Notes: a model not told the origin generated them from the sequence alone. Positions 38,002-47,634 are shown, numbered from the stretch's first letter. The stretch is DNA of 64,000 nucleotides from Dyadobacter sp. MSC1_007 (GCF_023667495.1 NZ_JAMOZL010000008.1:248001-312000), one strand, 5' to 3'. Translations and numbers: made by a program.

Positions 38002-39951
38002 ATGATCAAATATCTTGTTCTTTTCACGGCTACCCTTCTTCCTTCCTTACTCCTCCCCCAGCCCGGGCCGGTGACGCCGGTACCGTTGAAAAACACTAAA
38101 ACCAATCAGGGTTTCTGGCATGACAGGGTGCAGCTTGCCCACGATGTGACCGTACCGCACGCGCTCCATCAATGCGAAGAATCCGGCCGGATCGACAACT
38201 TTGCTGTTGCCGGTGGACTGAAAAAAGGTGTATTCCAGGGAATCCGGTTTAACGATTCCGACGTTTTCAAAGTAGTGGAAGGTGCCGCTTATGTGCTTCA
38301 AAACCAGTACGATCCCAAACTGGACCATTATCTGGACAGCCTCATTACACTTTTCGCTGCAGCTCAGGAACCGGACGGCTATCTCTACACCATCCGCACA
38401 ATCAATAAAGACACAACCGGCTCTTATGACTGGATCGCAGGCCCCTATCGATATGCGTTCGAAAATGGGAGCCATGAGCTTTACAACGTCGGGCACCTTT
38501 ACGAAGCGGCGGTGGCGCATTACGAGGCTACCGGCAAAAAAAACCTGCTCAACGTCGCGGTGAAAAATGCCGACCATCTTGTCAAAACCATCGGCCCGAA
38601 TCCCGGACAGATCGTGGTGGTTCCGGGACACGAAGAAATCGAAAGTGCATTGGTGCGGCTCTATAAAGTAACAGGCAAAAAAGAATACCTCGCCCTTTCG
38701 AAGTTTTTCATCGATATGCGTGGGAGGTCGGATAAGCGCACATTGTTTCTCGACGAACATAAACTCGGTCCCGCCTATTTCCAGGATCAGGTGCCATTTG
38801 TAAGACAAAAAGAGGCCGTTGGGCACGCGGTTCGCGCGCAATATTTATACGCGGCAGTCGCAGATCACCTGGCCATTCAGGATGACCCGAAATACGATGC
38901 TACCATTGATGCCATCTGGGAAGACGCAACATTCAAAAAACAATATATTACCGGCGGCATGGGCGCCCGTGAGGATGGCGAAGCATTCGACAAACCTTAT
39001 GTGTTGCCCAACGACAACGCCTATGCCGAAACCTGTGCAGCCATTGCCAATATGCTTTGGAACCATAAAATGTACCTCGTCACCGGCGAAGCCAAATATA
39101 TGGACGTTTTTGAGCGCGTGCTCTACAATGGCTTCCTGGCAGGGATGTCGGTGAAGGGTAATGCATTCTTTTATGTTAACCCAATGTCTTCCAATGGTAT
39201 AAATGATTTTAACAAAGGCGCAGGTGCTGTGCGGCACGAATGGTTCGGAACGGCTTGCTGCCCTACCAATGTGTCGCGCTTTCTGCCATCCATGCCTGCT
39301 TATATTTACGCAATGCGTGATAATGGGCTGGTTATTAACCTTTTCGCAGGATCCGAAACGAATGTAACGCTTGCAAATGTGCCTGTTAAGGTGAGCCAGC
39401 AAACCAGTTATCCCTGGGAGGGAAATGTTAGGATATCTGTAAATCCTGAAAAACCTGCTGAATTTCCGCTGTCGGTTCGCATTCCAGGCTGGGCGACCGG
39501 CGAGGCGATCCCAGGTAACTTGTACGCGTATGAGGATAAATTATCAAAACCTGTTACGCTTTCCATTAATGGGAAAAAAAGTGAAGCGGTTATTGAAAAA
39601 GGCTACATTAAGTTAAACCGAAAATGGAAAAAAGGCGATGTCGTTGAACTTACGCTTGATATGCCAGTCCGGAAAGTGGTTTCCAATGAAAACATCAAAA
39701 GCAATGCAGGTAAAGTAGCCATTGAAAGAGGCCCGGTACTTTATTGCGCCGAAGGCCACGACAATGGAGGAAAGGCTTTAACTATTTCAATGTCCGGCAC
39801 CCAGGATTTCACACCGGTGTTTCAAAAGGAAATGTTGGGAGGCATTAATGTATTGAAATCCAAAGAAGAGAATGTAACCTTAATCCCTTATTATGCCTGG
39901 GCCAACCGCGGTGCCAGTGAAATGACGATTTGGTTTAATAAAAAACAATAG
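38002..39951 (+). CDS. GH127-type glycosidase, beta-L-arabinofuranosidase family (649 aa)
   Basis: The signal peptide starts at the ATG at 38002 (MIKYLVLFTATLLPSLLLPQ); an earlier in-frame ATG would bury it. The (alpha/alpha)6 barrel follows, with EPDGYLYT, GSHELYNVGHLYEAA and AYAETCAAIANMLWN. The metal/catalytic motif ACCPTNVSR then occurs near residue 420. In the founding GH127 enzyme HypBA1 a zinc-bound cysteine of this CCxxN region is the nucleophile. The expected reaction is release of terminal beta-L-arabinofuranose or a related sugar in the periplasm. Its end is 2 bp from that of the convergent LEA-type gene. No SusCD pair is nearby, so the substrate stays open. Confidence 0.9.
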   Translation: MIKYLVLFTATLLPSLLLPQPGPVTPVPLKNTKTNQGFWHDRVQLAHDVTVPHALHQCEESGRIDNFAVAGGLKKGVFQGIRFNDSDVFKVVEGAAYVLQNQYDPKLDHYLDSLITLFAAAQEPDGYLYTIRTINKDTTGSYDWIAGPYRYAFENGSHELYNVGHLYEAAVAHYEATGKKNLLNVAVKNADHLVKTIGPNPGQIVVVPGHEEIESALVRLYKVTGKKEYLALSKFFIDMRGRSDKRTLFLDEHKLGPAYFQDQVPFVRQKEAVGHAVRAQYLYAAVADHLAIQDDPKYDATIDAIWEDATFKKQYITGGMGAREDGEAFDKPYVLPNDNAYAETCAAIANMLWNHKMYLVTGEAKYMDVFERVLYNGFLAGMSVKGNAFFYVNPMSSNGINDFNKGAGAVRHEWFGTACCPTNVSRFLPSMPAYIYAMRDNGLVINLFAGSETNVTLANVPVKVSQQTSYPWEGNVRISVNPEKPAEFPLSVRIPGWATGEAIPGNLYAYEDKLSKPVTLSINGKKSEAVIEKGYIKLNRKWKKGDVVELTLDMPVRKVVSNENIKSNAGKVAIERGPVLYCAEGHDNGGKALTISMSGTQDFTPVFQKEMLGGINVLKSKEENVTLIPYYAWANRGASEMTIWFNKKQ

Positions 39952-39953
39952 CG

Positions 39954-40871
39954 TTAGTTTCGGTCCAGATTCTTCTGAAATTGCTCGATATCTTTTAATT
40001 GACCATCCATAATCAGGTTCATATCGCTGCCATTCAGCACTTCGTTTTCCGATACTATTTTAGTTTTGAAATAAAATGTGAAAGGCATTTCCTTTCCCTT
40101 GCCGATCATTTGCCCAGCCGCCTTGATCACTTTGCCGAGGCTTACTGACAATGGTATTTCGTAAACATCCTTGCTCTTGCGTTTCACTTTGGTAATGCCT
40201 GTTACTTTGCCCTCGGCGAAGCGTTTTTGCTTGCCCAGGTCCATAGCATAAACGGGATTCTTGAATTCGATAGAAAACGGATTGTTATTCTTAACCTCCA
40301 TTTTCACGATGATCTCGGTGTCTTTCAAACCAAGCTTTTTTAGATCATAACCAGCCATTTTAACCTCTGGTAAGCGGTACAACGGCAAACGTTTATCGAC
40401 CGATAATGTAATCGAGTCTTTCCCCAAGAATGGCTTATCAAGATAGAATACTGTTTCAAAACGATAATCGGCACTATCCTCGCCTTTTGCCGCTTCCTGA
40501 TCTCCCTCGACCCTGATGTTACGAATTTTCAATTGCGCGGGCAGCGTTACCAGTGAGCTATCGCGCGCGCCTATACGAAGGGGTTTGCCATAATGGTCAT
40601 CCACAATCGTTTTCCCATTCATCTGAACTGAATAATTGAACTTCCTGACATCCATACCCATTGGCAGCGGATTGTGAATTAACGCCTTCAACTCCATGTT
40701 CACCGTACTATCCGTTACATCGGAAATGCGGGTAATGCTCATGTCTACCCGGGGTTTAAGTCCCGAAACCGGGTTTGCATTTTCTCTTTTATAAAAGTAC
40801 CAACCGGCTGCGCCCGCTCCGGCGAGCAATAGAATAACGACAAGTATTTTAATGGGTTTGCTAATTTTCAT
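39954..40871 (-). CDS. membrane-anchored LEA type 2 / WHy-domain protein (305 aa)
   Basis: One N-terminal membrane helix (about 8-26, ILVVILLLAGAGAAGWYFY) leads to two consecutive beta-sandwich units of the LEA-2/WHy type. The first includes NMELKALIHNPLPMGMDVRKF and the second KMEVKNNNPFSIEFKNPVYAM (both quoted in part); each has the N-P-(L/F) turn common in this fold. LEA-2 proteins are linked to desiccation or envelope stress, but bacterial members are little studied. The bulk should lie in the periplasm. The gene is convergent with GH127, has no operon partner, and shows nothing unusual in length or composition. Confidence 0.8.
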   Translation of the reverse strand: MKISKPIKILVVILLLAGAGAAGWYFYKRENANPVSGLKPRVDMSITRISDVTDSTVNMELKALIHNPLPMGMDVRKFNYSVQMNGKTIVDDHYGKPLRIGARDSSLVTLPAQLKIRNIRVEGDQEAAKGEDSADYRFETVFYLDKPFLGKDSITLSVDKRLPLYRLPEVKMAGYDLKKLGLKDTEIIVKMEVKNNNPFSIEFKNPVYAMDLGKQKRFAEGKVTGITKVKRKSKDVYEIPLSVSLGKVIKAAGQMIGKGKEMPFTFYFKTKIVSENEVLNGSDMNLIMDGQLKDIEQFQKNLDRN

Positions 40872-41077
40872 GAATCAATCATTGAATTTCATAATGGTTT
40901 ACAAAAAGCATTCCCTTCATTTTCCCACGTATATGTGTATGAATGTCTTCACCCGCATTGCAGATTGGTGTTAAACAGATTATACTTCCGGTGGAACAGA
41001 TTTTTAAAGAAGCCATTCAAACGGATGGAAATCCCATCCGGGTTTTTAACAATCACGACCATTTAAATATTGATATC

Positions 41078-41620
41078 ATGAAAGCGACAGCAAGTAAAAA
41101 AGCCACCAAGCAAATCACCGAAACCGACAGCCAAAAATTGAAAGAGCTCTTTGTGGATGGGTTGAAAGACATTTACTGGGCAGAAAAAAATCTGGCAAAA
41201 GCATTGACTAAAATGTCAAAAAATGCCACTTCTGAGGAATTAAAAGCCGCTTTCGAACAACATACCACCGAAACAGAAGAGCATGCAGCCCGTCTTGAAG
41301 AGGTGTTCGGAATGGTTGGAGAAAAAGCACAGGCCAAAAAATGTGCAGCCATGGAAGGGCTGATCGAAGAAGCAAACGAAGTGATCAGCAGCACCGATAA
41401 AGGCACTATGGTCCGCGACTGCGGTCTGATTATGGCAGCCCAAAAGGTTGAGCATTATGAAATCGCTTCCTACGGTACATTACGCAATATCGCACGTACA
41501 CTGGGACATTCAGATGTAGCTGACTTATTGCAACAAACCTTAGATCAGGAAGGCGAAACCGACCACAAACTCACTGAACTTGCGGAAGCATATGTGAATG
41601 AAGAAGCGAGCGTAGAATAG
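41078..41620 (+). CDS. ferritin-like DUF892 protein, YciF/YciE-like (180 aa)
   Basis: A helical bundle with the family phrase LKELFVDGLKDIYWAEKNL at the start. The metal-type carboxylate/His pattern then follows in FEQHTTETEEHAARLEEVF and MAAQKVEHYEIASYGTLR, with a final DQEGETDHKL. DUF892 proteins are ferritin-like stress proteins whose biochemical activity is unproved; the iron ligands (E, ExxH pairs) are present. The ATG at 41078 directly starts a short lysine-rich tail before the bundle. An upstream extension in the same frame has no family similarity. A strong hairpin terminator follows 26 bp after the stop codon. The gene is convergent with a PNPOx-like stress gene. Confidence 0.88.
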   Translation: MKATASKKATKQITETDSQKLKELFVDGLKDIYWAEKNLAKALTKMSKNATSEELKAAFEQHTTETEEHAARLEEVFGMVGEKAQAKKCAAMEGLIEEANEVISSTDKGTMVRDCGLIMAAQKVEHYEIASYGTLRNIARTLGHSDVADLLQQTLDQEGETDHKLTELAEAYVNEEASVE

Positions 41621-41645
41621 GATTTTATTACACCCAAAAAAAGCG

Positions 41646-41675
41646 AAGCGGCGGCCGGAAATCCGGCCGCCGCTT
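41646..41675. terminator. strong bidirectional terminator
   Basis: A 13-bp perfect GC-rich stem (41646-41658 with 41663-41675) closes a four-base loop. An A-run precedes it and a T-run follows, so it can stop transcription from both the DUF892 gene and the convergent PNPOx-like gene. Confidence 0.9.
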
Positions 41676-41696
41676 TTGCATTCAATCATTATACAT

Positions 41697-42197
41697 CTAC
41701 ACCAGATTCAATTTCCCATGATCCCCACCTTCCGGTGTGGTACCCGTCAGCACTGCTTTCAGCATGGAGAAGAACACGACCATTTTGGACGAGGTACTAT
41801 CCCAATAGGCTGCCTCCTGCGTGGTAACTCGCAATACCGCCAAGTCCGGATCATCCTTCCCACCGGGAAACCATGCTTTCGACATCATATTCCACAATTC
41901 GTCTTTCCTATGCTCGCTTTCCACGATGGCGGCCGTACCGGACACGCTCAAATAGGTATTATTTTTTGGGTCCGAGTAAATCAAAGTAACAGGCTGCCCG
42001 CGGTTGGTGTCTTTCACGAGTTCGGTGTGCCTGCTTGTGAAAAACCATACATTCCCTTCCGAGTCTATATCCAGCGTGGTCATCGGCCGCGATTCAATCC
42101 GGCCGTTTTCCCAGGTGGTGTACATACAAAACCGGATATCTTCCGCCAGTGATTTCAGTTTTTTGATAGCCTGATTATCTTCCAGGTCCTTTTCCAT
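41697..42197 (-). CDS. pyridoxamine 5'-phosphate oxidase-like general stress protein (166 aa)
   Basis: A split-barrel flavin-binding fold is indicated by GRIESRPMTTLDIDSEGNVWFF, then LIYSDPKNNTYLSVSGTAAIV and the later RVTTQEAAYWDS (quoted in parts). This matches the general stress protein 26 subfamily, which binds FMN or F420-type cofactors but lacks a demonstrated oxidase role. The length is normal. The ATG at 42197 begins MEKDLEDNQAIKKL; a longer in-frame start adds residues unlike the family. It lies alone between a terminator and a TonB receptor gene. Confidence 0.85.
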   Translation of the reverse strand: MEKDLEDNQAIKKLKSLAEDIRFCMYTTWENGRIESRPMTTLDIDSEGNVWFFTSRHTELVKDTNRGQPVTLIYSDPKNNTYLSVSGTAAIVESEHRKDELWNMMSKAWFPGGKDDPDLAVLRVTTQEAAYWDSTSSKMVVFFSMLKAVLTGTTPEGGDHGKLNLV

Positions 42198-42285
42198 AAC
42201 GATTGTCTTTTTAATCTGTTGAAATTGATATTGACCAGACTTGTAAAACAACCGTTCCAATAATGCTTTTTTTATTTCCCGAAAC

Positions 42286-44604
42286 TCAGAATTCGAGGCG
42301 GTAATTCAGGATGGGCAGCAGGCCGGTTTGGGTGATGAGTTCTACCTTGTCATTTCTGCGGTCATAGCGGCGGTCGAGTGCATTCAGCCTGTTGGTAACG
42401 TTCTGGATATCGAGCGAAAGCGTCGAAGTGGTGCGCTTTTTATTCTTGGTATAGCTTACCCGAAGGTCGGTCCGGAAGTAGTGAGGTAATTGGTCGCCAT
42501 AGCTTTTCGTCCAGTCGCGTTCCGTTTTACCATTCAGCCGCGACTTTTCAAGATCGATCGGAGTGGTACGGTTTCCTCCGGCAGCCAGGAGCTTGATATT
42601 GGCGGCGAAAACATTGGTCTTGCGCTTTCCTACACGCCATTCCTTTCCTGCCAGAAAGTTCTGCACATATTTTCCATTGAAACGGCTGTCGCGCTCGACA
42701 TCGTCACGGCCTGTATATTTGGATTGATAAAGCGAAGTCGTGCTCATCAGGTAAATGCCTGCAGTGAGGGATTTTTCGACGGTGAGTTCAAGCCCATAGC
42801 TCCTGCCCTTCCCGTCGCTGGTCAGCGTATCGTTTACAAAACCGCTCATTTCATTGATCAGTGAGTTGTGTAGCAAGAAAGGCGTCGTGGTGTTTGGTGG
42901 ACCTATCGGGATATTATAGTGATGCTGGTAATAGGTCTCGGCTAGCAAACGCCAGCTTGACGACGGTCTGAATTCATAACCGGCTACGAAATGCGTAGAT
43001 TTCATCAATTTCAGGTCTTTATTAAGAAGGCTTGTTTTGCCGTCAGGTATTTTAACCTGGGCAAAATAGGTCGAAATGGCCTCCGTTTTGCTATGTAGCC
43101 CCGCTCCGAAGCTAAGCGTCGACCGTGGGGCTACCGCCCATCTTACACCCGCCCTGGGCTCGATCGAAAACTGGTTGTTCAATCCTAAAAGCATTCCATG
43201 CAAACCCGCATTCACAGTAACGGTTGGAGTTAAACGTCCTTTCCATTGCGCATATGCCTGAAATAGCTGCGTACTGCCCTTTTGATCGACATTAATCACA
43301 AATGGCCCATCCTCGTTATCCTTATCGAAAAGATTGAAATCGAGATGATTGATGATGACGCCCAGACGGACCGTGTTGCGTGCATTCAATTTATAATTAT
43401 AGAGAGAGGAGAGCCTAAGTGCCTGGTTTACAAATTTCTGCTGATAAGTAGCCTCAATGTCCTTGTCATAAAAATCGCCCGTCTGGCTGGTTGCGGAATA
43501 GGAAACGATGTTTTCCATATAAGAACGATTGTTGATATAGCGGAGATAGTTCACGCCCACCATTCCGCGGTTAGATTTGAATTTCTCCTTAAAATCATCG
43601 TCATCTACCGTAGATGTGCTCAATCCGCCCATTCCCCATACGCTTACCACCACTTTGTCGTCGTAAGGAATATGTACTTTAAAAGCAGCATCCTGAAAAT
43701 CGATCGAAGCATCCCCATTGAGATTAACCCCAATCTTATTAAGGACCGAAAGGGTAGAATAGCGATAATTAGCCAGATAAGAAGCACCGCCCTTGGGGCC
43801 GATGGGGCCTTCCGCGGCGAAGTCGAGCCCGAGAATCCCTGCCTGCATCGCATATTCGCGCTTTTCATTGTTTCCTTTTCTTAGTTTGAGATCAAAAACC
43901 CCGGAAGTGGCATTACCATATTCGGCAGGGAAAGCGCCTGTGAGGAAGTCGGAATTCCCGAGGACGTTTGCGCTGAGCGCACTGATTCCCCCGCCGCTCG
44001 CTCCCTCCTGTGCGAAGTGGTTAGGGTTAGGGATCTCAACCCCTTCCATGCGCCATAGCATACCCTTGGGGCTATTTCCGCGAATGATGATCTGGTTGCT
44101 GCCATCGTCGTTTGTGGCCACTCCTGCGAAGGACAAGGCCATTCGCGCCGGATCGTTCACCGAAGCAGCGAAACGTTTGGTCTGGTCCACCGTGAAGGAC
44201 CTGCCGCTCACGCTTACCATGTCGTTCAGTGGTGCGCCGTTTTCTTTTTGGGCTTTCACAACCACCTCATTCAGTGCCCGGAAAGATTCTGTAAGCTTTA
44301 CATTCAGCTCCACTTCTTTGCCCGATCCAACATTGATCTCCTGCAAAGAAGCATCGTCATAACCTACACTGGTGATTTTAAAGGAATGCCTGCCAACGGG
44401 CACTTTTTCAATGCGAAAATTACCTTCGGTATCCGTGGCAGCGCCCATAATAGGGTCGACTGATGTGATGATGATATTCGCGCCAATAACCGGTTGCTGC
44501 GATTCGGTATCGATTACGCGCCCTTTGACGACCTGGGCAGGTTGTTGGGCAAATGCCAGGGCGCTGATCGCCCCGGCCATTACGGTCAAGATAAGTTTTT
44601 TCAT
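42286..44604 (-). CDS. TonB-dependent receptor with carboxypeptidase-like domain (772 aa)
   Basis: The signal peptide ends ALAFA-QQP. A carboxypeptidase-D-type domain spans about 24-110 (GRVIDTESQQPVIGANIIIT), followed by a plug (about 120-240) with RFAASVNDPARMALSFAGV and NQIIIRGNSPKGMLWRMEG, and a barrel to the C-terminus ending LPILNYRLEF. The final residue is an aromatic, as expected for outer-membrane barrels. The RGNSPKG(M/L) plug phrase is common in Bacteroidota receptors without a SusD partner. No ligand can be assigned. Upstream, the 93-bp gap to thiD shows no riboswitch or clear promoter. Confidence 0.9.
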   Translation of the reverse strand: MKKLILTVMAGAISALAFAQQPAQVVKGRVIDTESQQPVIGANIIITSVDPIMGAATDTEGNFRIEKVPVGRHSFKITSVGYDDASLQEINVGSGKEVELNVKLTESFRALNEVVVKAQKENGAPLNDMVSVSGRSFTVDQTKRFAASVNDPARMALSFAGVATNDDGSNQIIIRGNSPKGMLWRMEGVEIPNPNHFAQEGASGGGISALSANVLGNSDFLTGAFPAEYGNATSGVFDLKLRKGNNEKREYAMQAGILGLDFAAEGPIGPKGGASYLANYRYSTLSVLNKIGVNLNGDASIDFQDAAFKVHIPYDDKVVVSVWGMGGLSTSTVDDDDFKEKFKSNRGMVGVNYLRYINNRSYMENIVSYSATSQTGDFYDKDIEATYQQKFVNQALRLSSLYNYKLNARNTVRLGVIINHLDFNLFDKDNEDGPFVINVDQKGSTQLFQAYAQWKGRLTPTVTVNAGLHGMLLGLNNQFSIEPRAGVRWAVAPRSTLSFGAGLHSKTEAISTYFAQVKIPDGKTSLLNKDLKLMKSTHFVAGYEFRPSSSWRLLAETYYQHHYNIPIGPPNTTTPFLLHNSLINEMSGFVNDTLTSDGKGRSYGLELTVEKSLTAGIYLMSTTSLYQSKYTGRDDVERDSRFNGKYVQNFLAGKEWRVGKRKTNVFAANIKLLAAGGNRTTPIDLEKSRLNGKTERDWTKSYGDQLPHYFRTDLRVSYTKNKKRTTSTLSLDIQNVTNRLNALDRRYDRRNDKVELITQTGLLPILNYRLEF

Positions 44605-44697
44605 GGCTGGTTGTTTTGCATTTCTGACAACTCAGCTGATCCTTACCCTAAAATTTTCTGGAAATATTTGTATTCAAATGCAGCCTTTTAGATTACA

Positions 44698-45516
44698 TCA
44701 CAAAATTTGCATAGGAATCGGTGAATAGGAATGGTTGAGCGGGCCGGGTCCGTGGCCGGTTCTGACGTCTTTTCCTGCTTCAATGGCTCCGGAAATGTAT
44801 TCCTTGGCAAATATGATGGCTTCTGTAAGTGAACTGCCTTTTGCGACCCAGGTGGCGATGGCAGAAGACAACGTGCAGCCGGTGCCGTGAACATTCGCGC
44901 TGTCAATAAAATCACATTCGAGCGTCAGCGTCTCCTGGTTCCTTTGTGCAAAAACGTCAAACACCGAAGGTCCGGTCAGATGTCCGCCTTTGAGCAAAAC
45001 TGCCTTACAGCCCCGGCTTACCATATGCTCGGCTGCTTCCTTCATGGCAGCCAGGGATTCGATTTTACCGTCCGCCAGGATCTGGCCTTCGTCTACATTA
45101 GGCGTTACCAGGTCAACCCTGGGGAAAAGTTCCGTCCACAAAATGTCAATAGCCTCGTCCCTGACGAGTTTTGAACCGCTGGTCGAAACCATTACCGGGT
45201 CAAAAACAACAAACCGTGGTTTGAAACGGTCGAGCACATCGGCGATGACCTCCGCTGCTTCGGCGGTATTGATCATCCCGATCTTGACAGCATCGATGGT
45301 AATATCTTCAAAAACGGCTTCGAGTTGTTCCTGTAAGAATGCAGGCGGCACCGGGTGGATAGCGCGAACGCCCTGCGTGTTTTGAGCGGTAAGCGCAGTA
45401 ATGGCAGAAGCGCCATAACCGCCCAGGGCCGAGATCGTTTTGAGGTCGGCCTGAATGCCCGCGCCTCCTCCGCTATCGGAGCCGGCTATTGTTAATATGG
45501 TTGGATAGCGATTCAT
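44698..45516 (-). CDS. thiD: hydroxymethylpyrimidine/phosphomethylpyrimidine kinase ThiD (272 aa)
   Basis: The protein opens with the ThiD signature TIAGSDSGGGAGIQADLKT and has the ribokinase-like ATP and catalytic region DSANVHGTGCTLSSAIA, where the aspartate/GTGC loop closes the active site. ThiD phosphorylates HMP and HMP-P in thiamine pyrophosphate synthesis in the cytoplasm. The length is normal. No other thi gene and no TPP-riboswitch signature are nearby, so it is an orphan copy, possibly used for salvage. The divergent neighbour is a HAD phosphatase. Confidence 0.93.
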   Translation of the reverse strand: MNRYPTILTIAGSDSGGGAGIQADLKTISALGGYGASAITALTAQNTQGVRAIHPVPPAFLQEQLEAVFEDITIDAVKIGMINTAEAAEVIADVLDRFKPRFVVFDPVMVSTSGSKLVRDEAIDILWTELFPRVDLVTPNVDEGQILADGKIESLAAMKEAAEHMVSRGCKAVLLKGGHLTGPSVFDVFAQRNQETLTLECDFIDSANVHGTGCTLSSAIATWVAKGSSLTEAIIFAKEYISGAIEAGKDVRTGHGPGPLNHSYSPIPMQIL

Positions 45517-45560
45517 GGCATGATATTGGCATTAGGGCCATTTGTTACGAGCGAAAGTAG

Positions 45561-45568
45561 TAGATTTG
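45561..45568 (+). promoter_or_regulatory. -7 element before the HAD phosphatase gene
   Basis: TAGATTTG fits TAnnTTTG. A TTG at 45542-45544 is 16 bp upstream, shorter than usual. The start codon follows at 45592. Confidence 0.4.
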
Positions 45569-45591
45569 AATGGTTTTACACTCACCTGATA

Positions 45592-46266
45592 ATGATTAAA
45601 GCAGCCATATTCGATATGGACGGGTTATTGATAGATTCTGAACCAATGTGGACAGAAGCCGCCCGGACATCCATGCAAAAAGTTAACTTCGAGCTTACAG
45701 AGGCCCTTAAATTGCAGACTACCGGCCTTTCCATCAAGTTATTCCTGGATTTCTGCCATCAATTGCAGCCCTGGAATACACCGTCTTTCGAAGAACTCGA
45801 AGCAGAAATACTGGAAAAAGCACATCGCGATATCCTCGCAAATGCGGAAGCCATGCCCGGGGCGGTTAAGCTTGTGAAGGAGTTGAAAGCAACCGGACTG
45901 AAACTGGCCGTAGCATCTGCCTCCCATATGGAACTCATTGAAGGTGTGCTCAACCGTCTCGATATTATTGACTATTTTGACACCTGGCATTCGGGCGAAT
46001 TGGAAGAATTTACCAAACCGCACCCGGCGGTGTACCTTACCACTGCTAAAAAACTAGGTGTATTGCCGGAAGAATGTATCGCATTTGAAGATTCGCACGC
46101 TGGTCTGCGGGCCGCCCACGCCGCAGGAATGGTTACCATTTCGGTCCCTGCCATGGAAGTGTTCGAAGACCCCAAATTCGATATGGCGCATTATAAGATC
46201 AATTCTCTGGAAAAATTCATCCTGAGCGAGATGTCCGGCGTGCCGCAGAGTGCCATTGAAAACTAA
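45592..46266 (+). CDS. HAD-family sugar phosphatase, HxpB/YniC-like (224 aa)
   Basis: HAD motif I FDMDGLLIDSEP is at the N-terminus. Motif II is VASASHMELI, motif III has the lysine in FTKPHPAVYLTTAKKLG, and motif IV is CIAFEDSHAGLRAAHAAGM. The helical cap lies between motifs I and II. This pattern fits the hexitol or 2-deoxyglucose 6-phosphatase subfamily, which dephosphorylates sugar phosphates with Mg2+. The ATG at 45592 is used because motif I should begin within ten residues of the start. A histidine kinase gene follows 27 bp downstream on the same strand, so the two may share a transcript. Confidence 0.9.
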   Translation: MIKAAIFDMDGLLIDSEPMWTEAARTSMQKVNFELTEALKLQTTGLSIKLFLDFCHQLQPWNTPSFEELEAEILEKAHRDILANAEAMPGAVKLVKELKATGLKLAVASASHMELIEGVLNRLDIIDYFDTWHSGELEEFTKPHPAVYLTTAKKLGVLPEECIAFEDSHAGLRAAHAAGMVTISVPAMEVFEDPKFDMAHYKINSLEKFILSEMSGVPQSAIEN

Positions 46267-46293
46267 ACCCGTTACCCTATTAGCTGACCTTAC

Positions 46294-47634
46294 ATGATCG
46301 GACTCCGGCATTTCAGTATAATGATTATGATCAGGATAACTATTATCGTCCTGAGTGTAATCGCCCTGGCATGGCTTGCCTCCAAACACACCAACGAAAC
46401 GCTGGTGTACGTGTTGGGCACCATATTCATTTTTATCCAGGGATCATTGCTGTATCAGTATGTCACGAATGTGAACCGGAAGCTTACCTATTTCCTGGAA
46501 TCTGTCCGGTACTCCGACTTCACGATCAATTTCCGGTCGGATAACAAAATGGGCAGGACGTTCAAGGAGCTTAACCAGCAGTTCAATGAGGTTTTGCATG
46601 CATTCAGACAGGCTCGGGCGGAAAAAGAGGCTAATCTACAATATCTGAATACGATCGTGCAGCATATCGGCACCGGGCTCATCACATTTGACAACAATGG
46701 GCAGGTTAACCTGATCAACAATGCCGCATTGCGCATGCTCGGCATTTACCGGCTACATCAATTAATCGAACTAAAAGACAAACATCCCCGGCTTTACGAG
46801 CTGCTTTCCGACCTCGACAGTGGCGTCCGCGAGCTTTACCGTACACCTTCCGACCAGCCGCTCGCATTACAGGGAGCAGCCATTCAACTAAGAGGAATGT
46901 GGGTCAAAATTGTGGTTTTACAAAACATTCAGACCGAATTACAACAACAGGAAATCGAATCCTGGCAAAACCTCACGCGCGTGCTGCGACATGAGATTAT
47001 GAACTCGATGACGCCTATCGTATCATTGGTTGGCACAATGCGGCTGATCGTGAATGAGGATATTGAAAAATCGACCAGCGATCAAGAGGCTGTGAACGAC
47101 CTGAAAGAGGCTCTCTCCACATTGGAAAAGCGTAGTAAGGGCATGATGCAATTCGTGAATGCCTATCGTGATTTTACTACTTTACCCAAACCCGTTTTCG
47201 CCAACCTGAGCGTTGCCGAGCTTTTGCAGGAAGTATTGCAACTCCTGCAAACCGACCTGGTACAATCGGGCGTGCTATGGAAACTGTCTGTGAAGCCGGA
47301 GAATTTAACTGTTAAGGCTGATGCAAGTCAGATCCAGCAGGTATTGATCAACCTGATCAAGAATGCATCCGAATCATTTTCACATCAAACCGACCGGCTC
47401 ATCAGCCTCGTGGCTTATCAGATAGATGGCACTGTGATGATCGAAGTGGCCGATAATGGCGACGGTATCGAGCCCGAGGCAATCGAAAACATCTTTATAC
47501 CATTCTATACCACTAAAAAAACGGGCTCAGGGATCGGCCTAAGTCTTTCCCGGCAGATCCTGCAACAACATAACGGTCAGTTGAATGTTACCTCGGAAGT
47601 AGGAAAAGGAACCGTTTTTACATTGATTATCTAG
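46294..47634 (+). CDS. sensor histidine kinase, NtrY-like (446 aa)
   Basis: Two membrane helices at the N-terminus (about 12-30 and 36-57) have only a very short periplasmic link, so sensing is probably within or below the membrane. A HAMP-like stretch and a PAS-like region (about 115-210) follow. Next come the phosphoacceptor box VLRHEIMNSMTPI with H233, the N-box VLINLIKNASESF, VADNGDGIEPE and GSGIGLSLSRQI. The H-box is the NtrY/NtrB type that pairs with sigma-54 activators. The only such activator in the window is at 36538, 8 kb upstream, so it is the best candidate partner. This pairing is inferred. Confidence 0.92.
   Translation: MIGLRHFSIMIMIRITIIVLSVIALAWLASKHTNETLVYVLGTIFIFIQGSLLYQYVTNVNRKLTYFLESVRYSDFTINFRSDNKMGRTFKELNQQFNEVLHAFRQARAEKEANLQYLNTIVQHIGTGLITFDNNGQVNLINNAALRMLGIYRLHQLIELKDKHPRLYELLSDLDSGVRELYRTPSDQPLALQGAAIQLRGMWVKIVVLQNIQTELQQQEIESWQNLTRVLRHEIMNSMTPIVSLVGTMRLIVNEDIEKSTSDQEAVNDLKEALSTLEKRSKGMMQFVNAYRDFTTLPKPVFANLSVAELLQEVLQLLQTDLVQSGVLWKLSVKPENLTVKADASQIQQVLINLIKNASESFSHQTDRLISLVAYQIDGTVMIEVADNGDGIEPEAIENIFIPFYTTKKTGSGIGLSLSRQILQQHNGQLNVTSEVGKGTVFTLII

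Noticed and set aside
44605..45591. TPP riboswitch at thiD
   Set aside because: No thi-box-like sequence is visible in the short upstream region.
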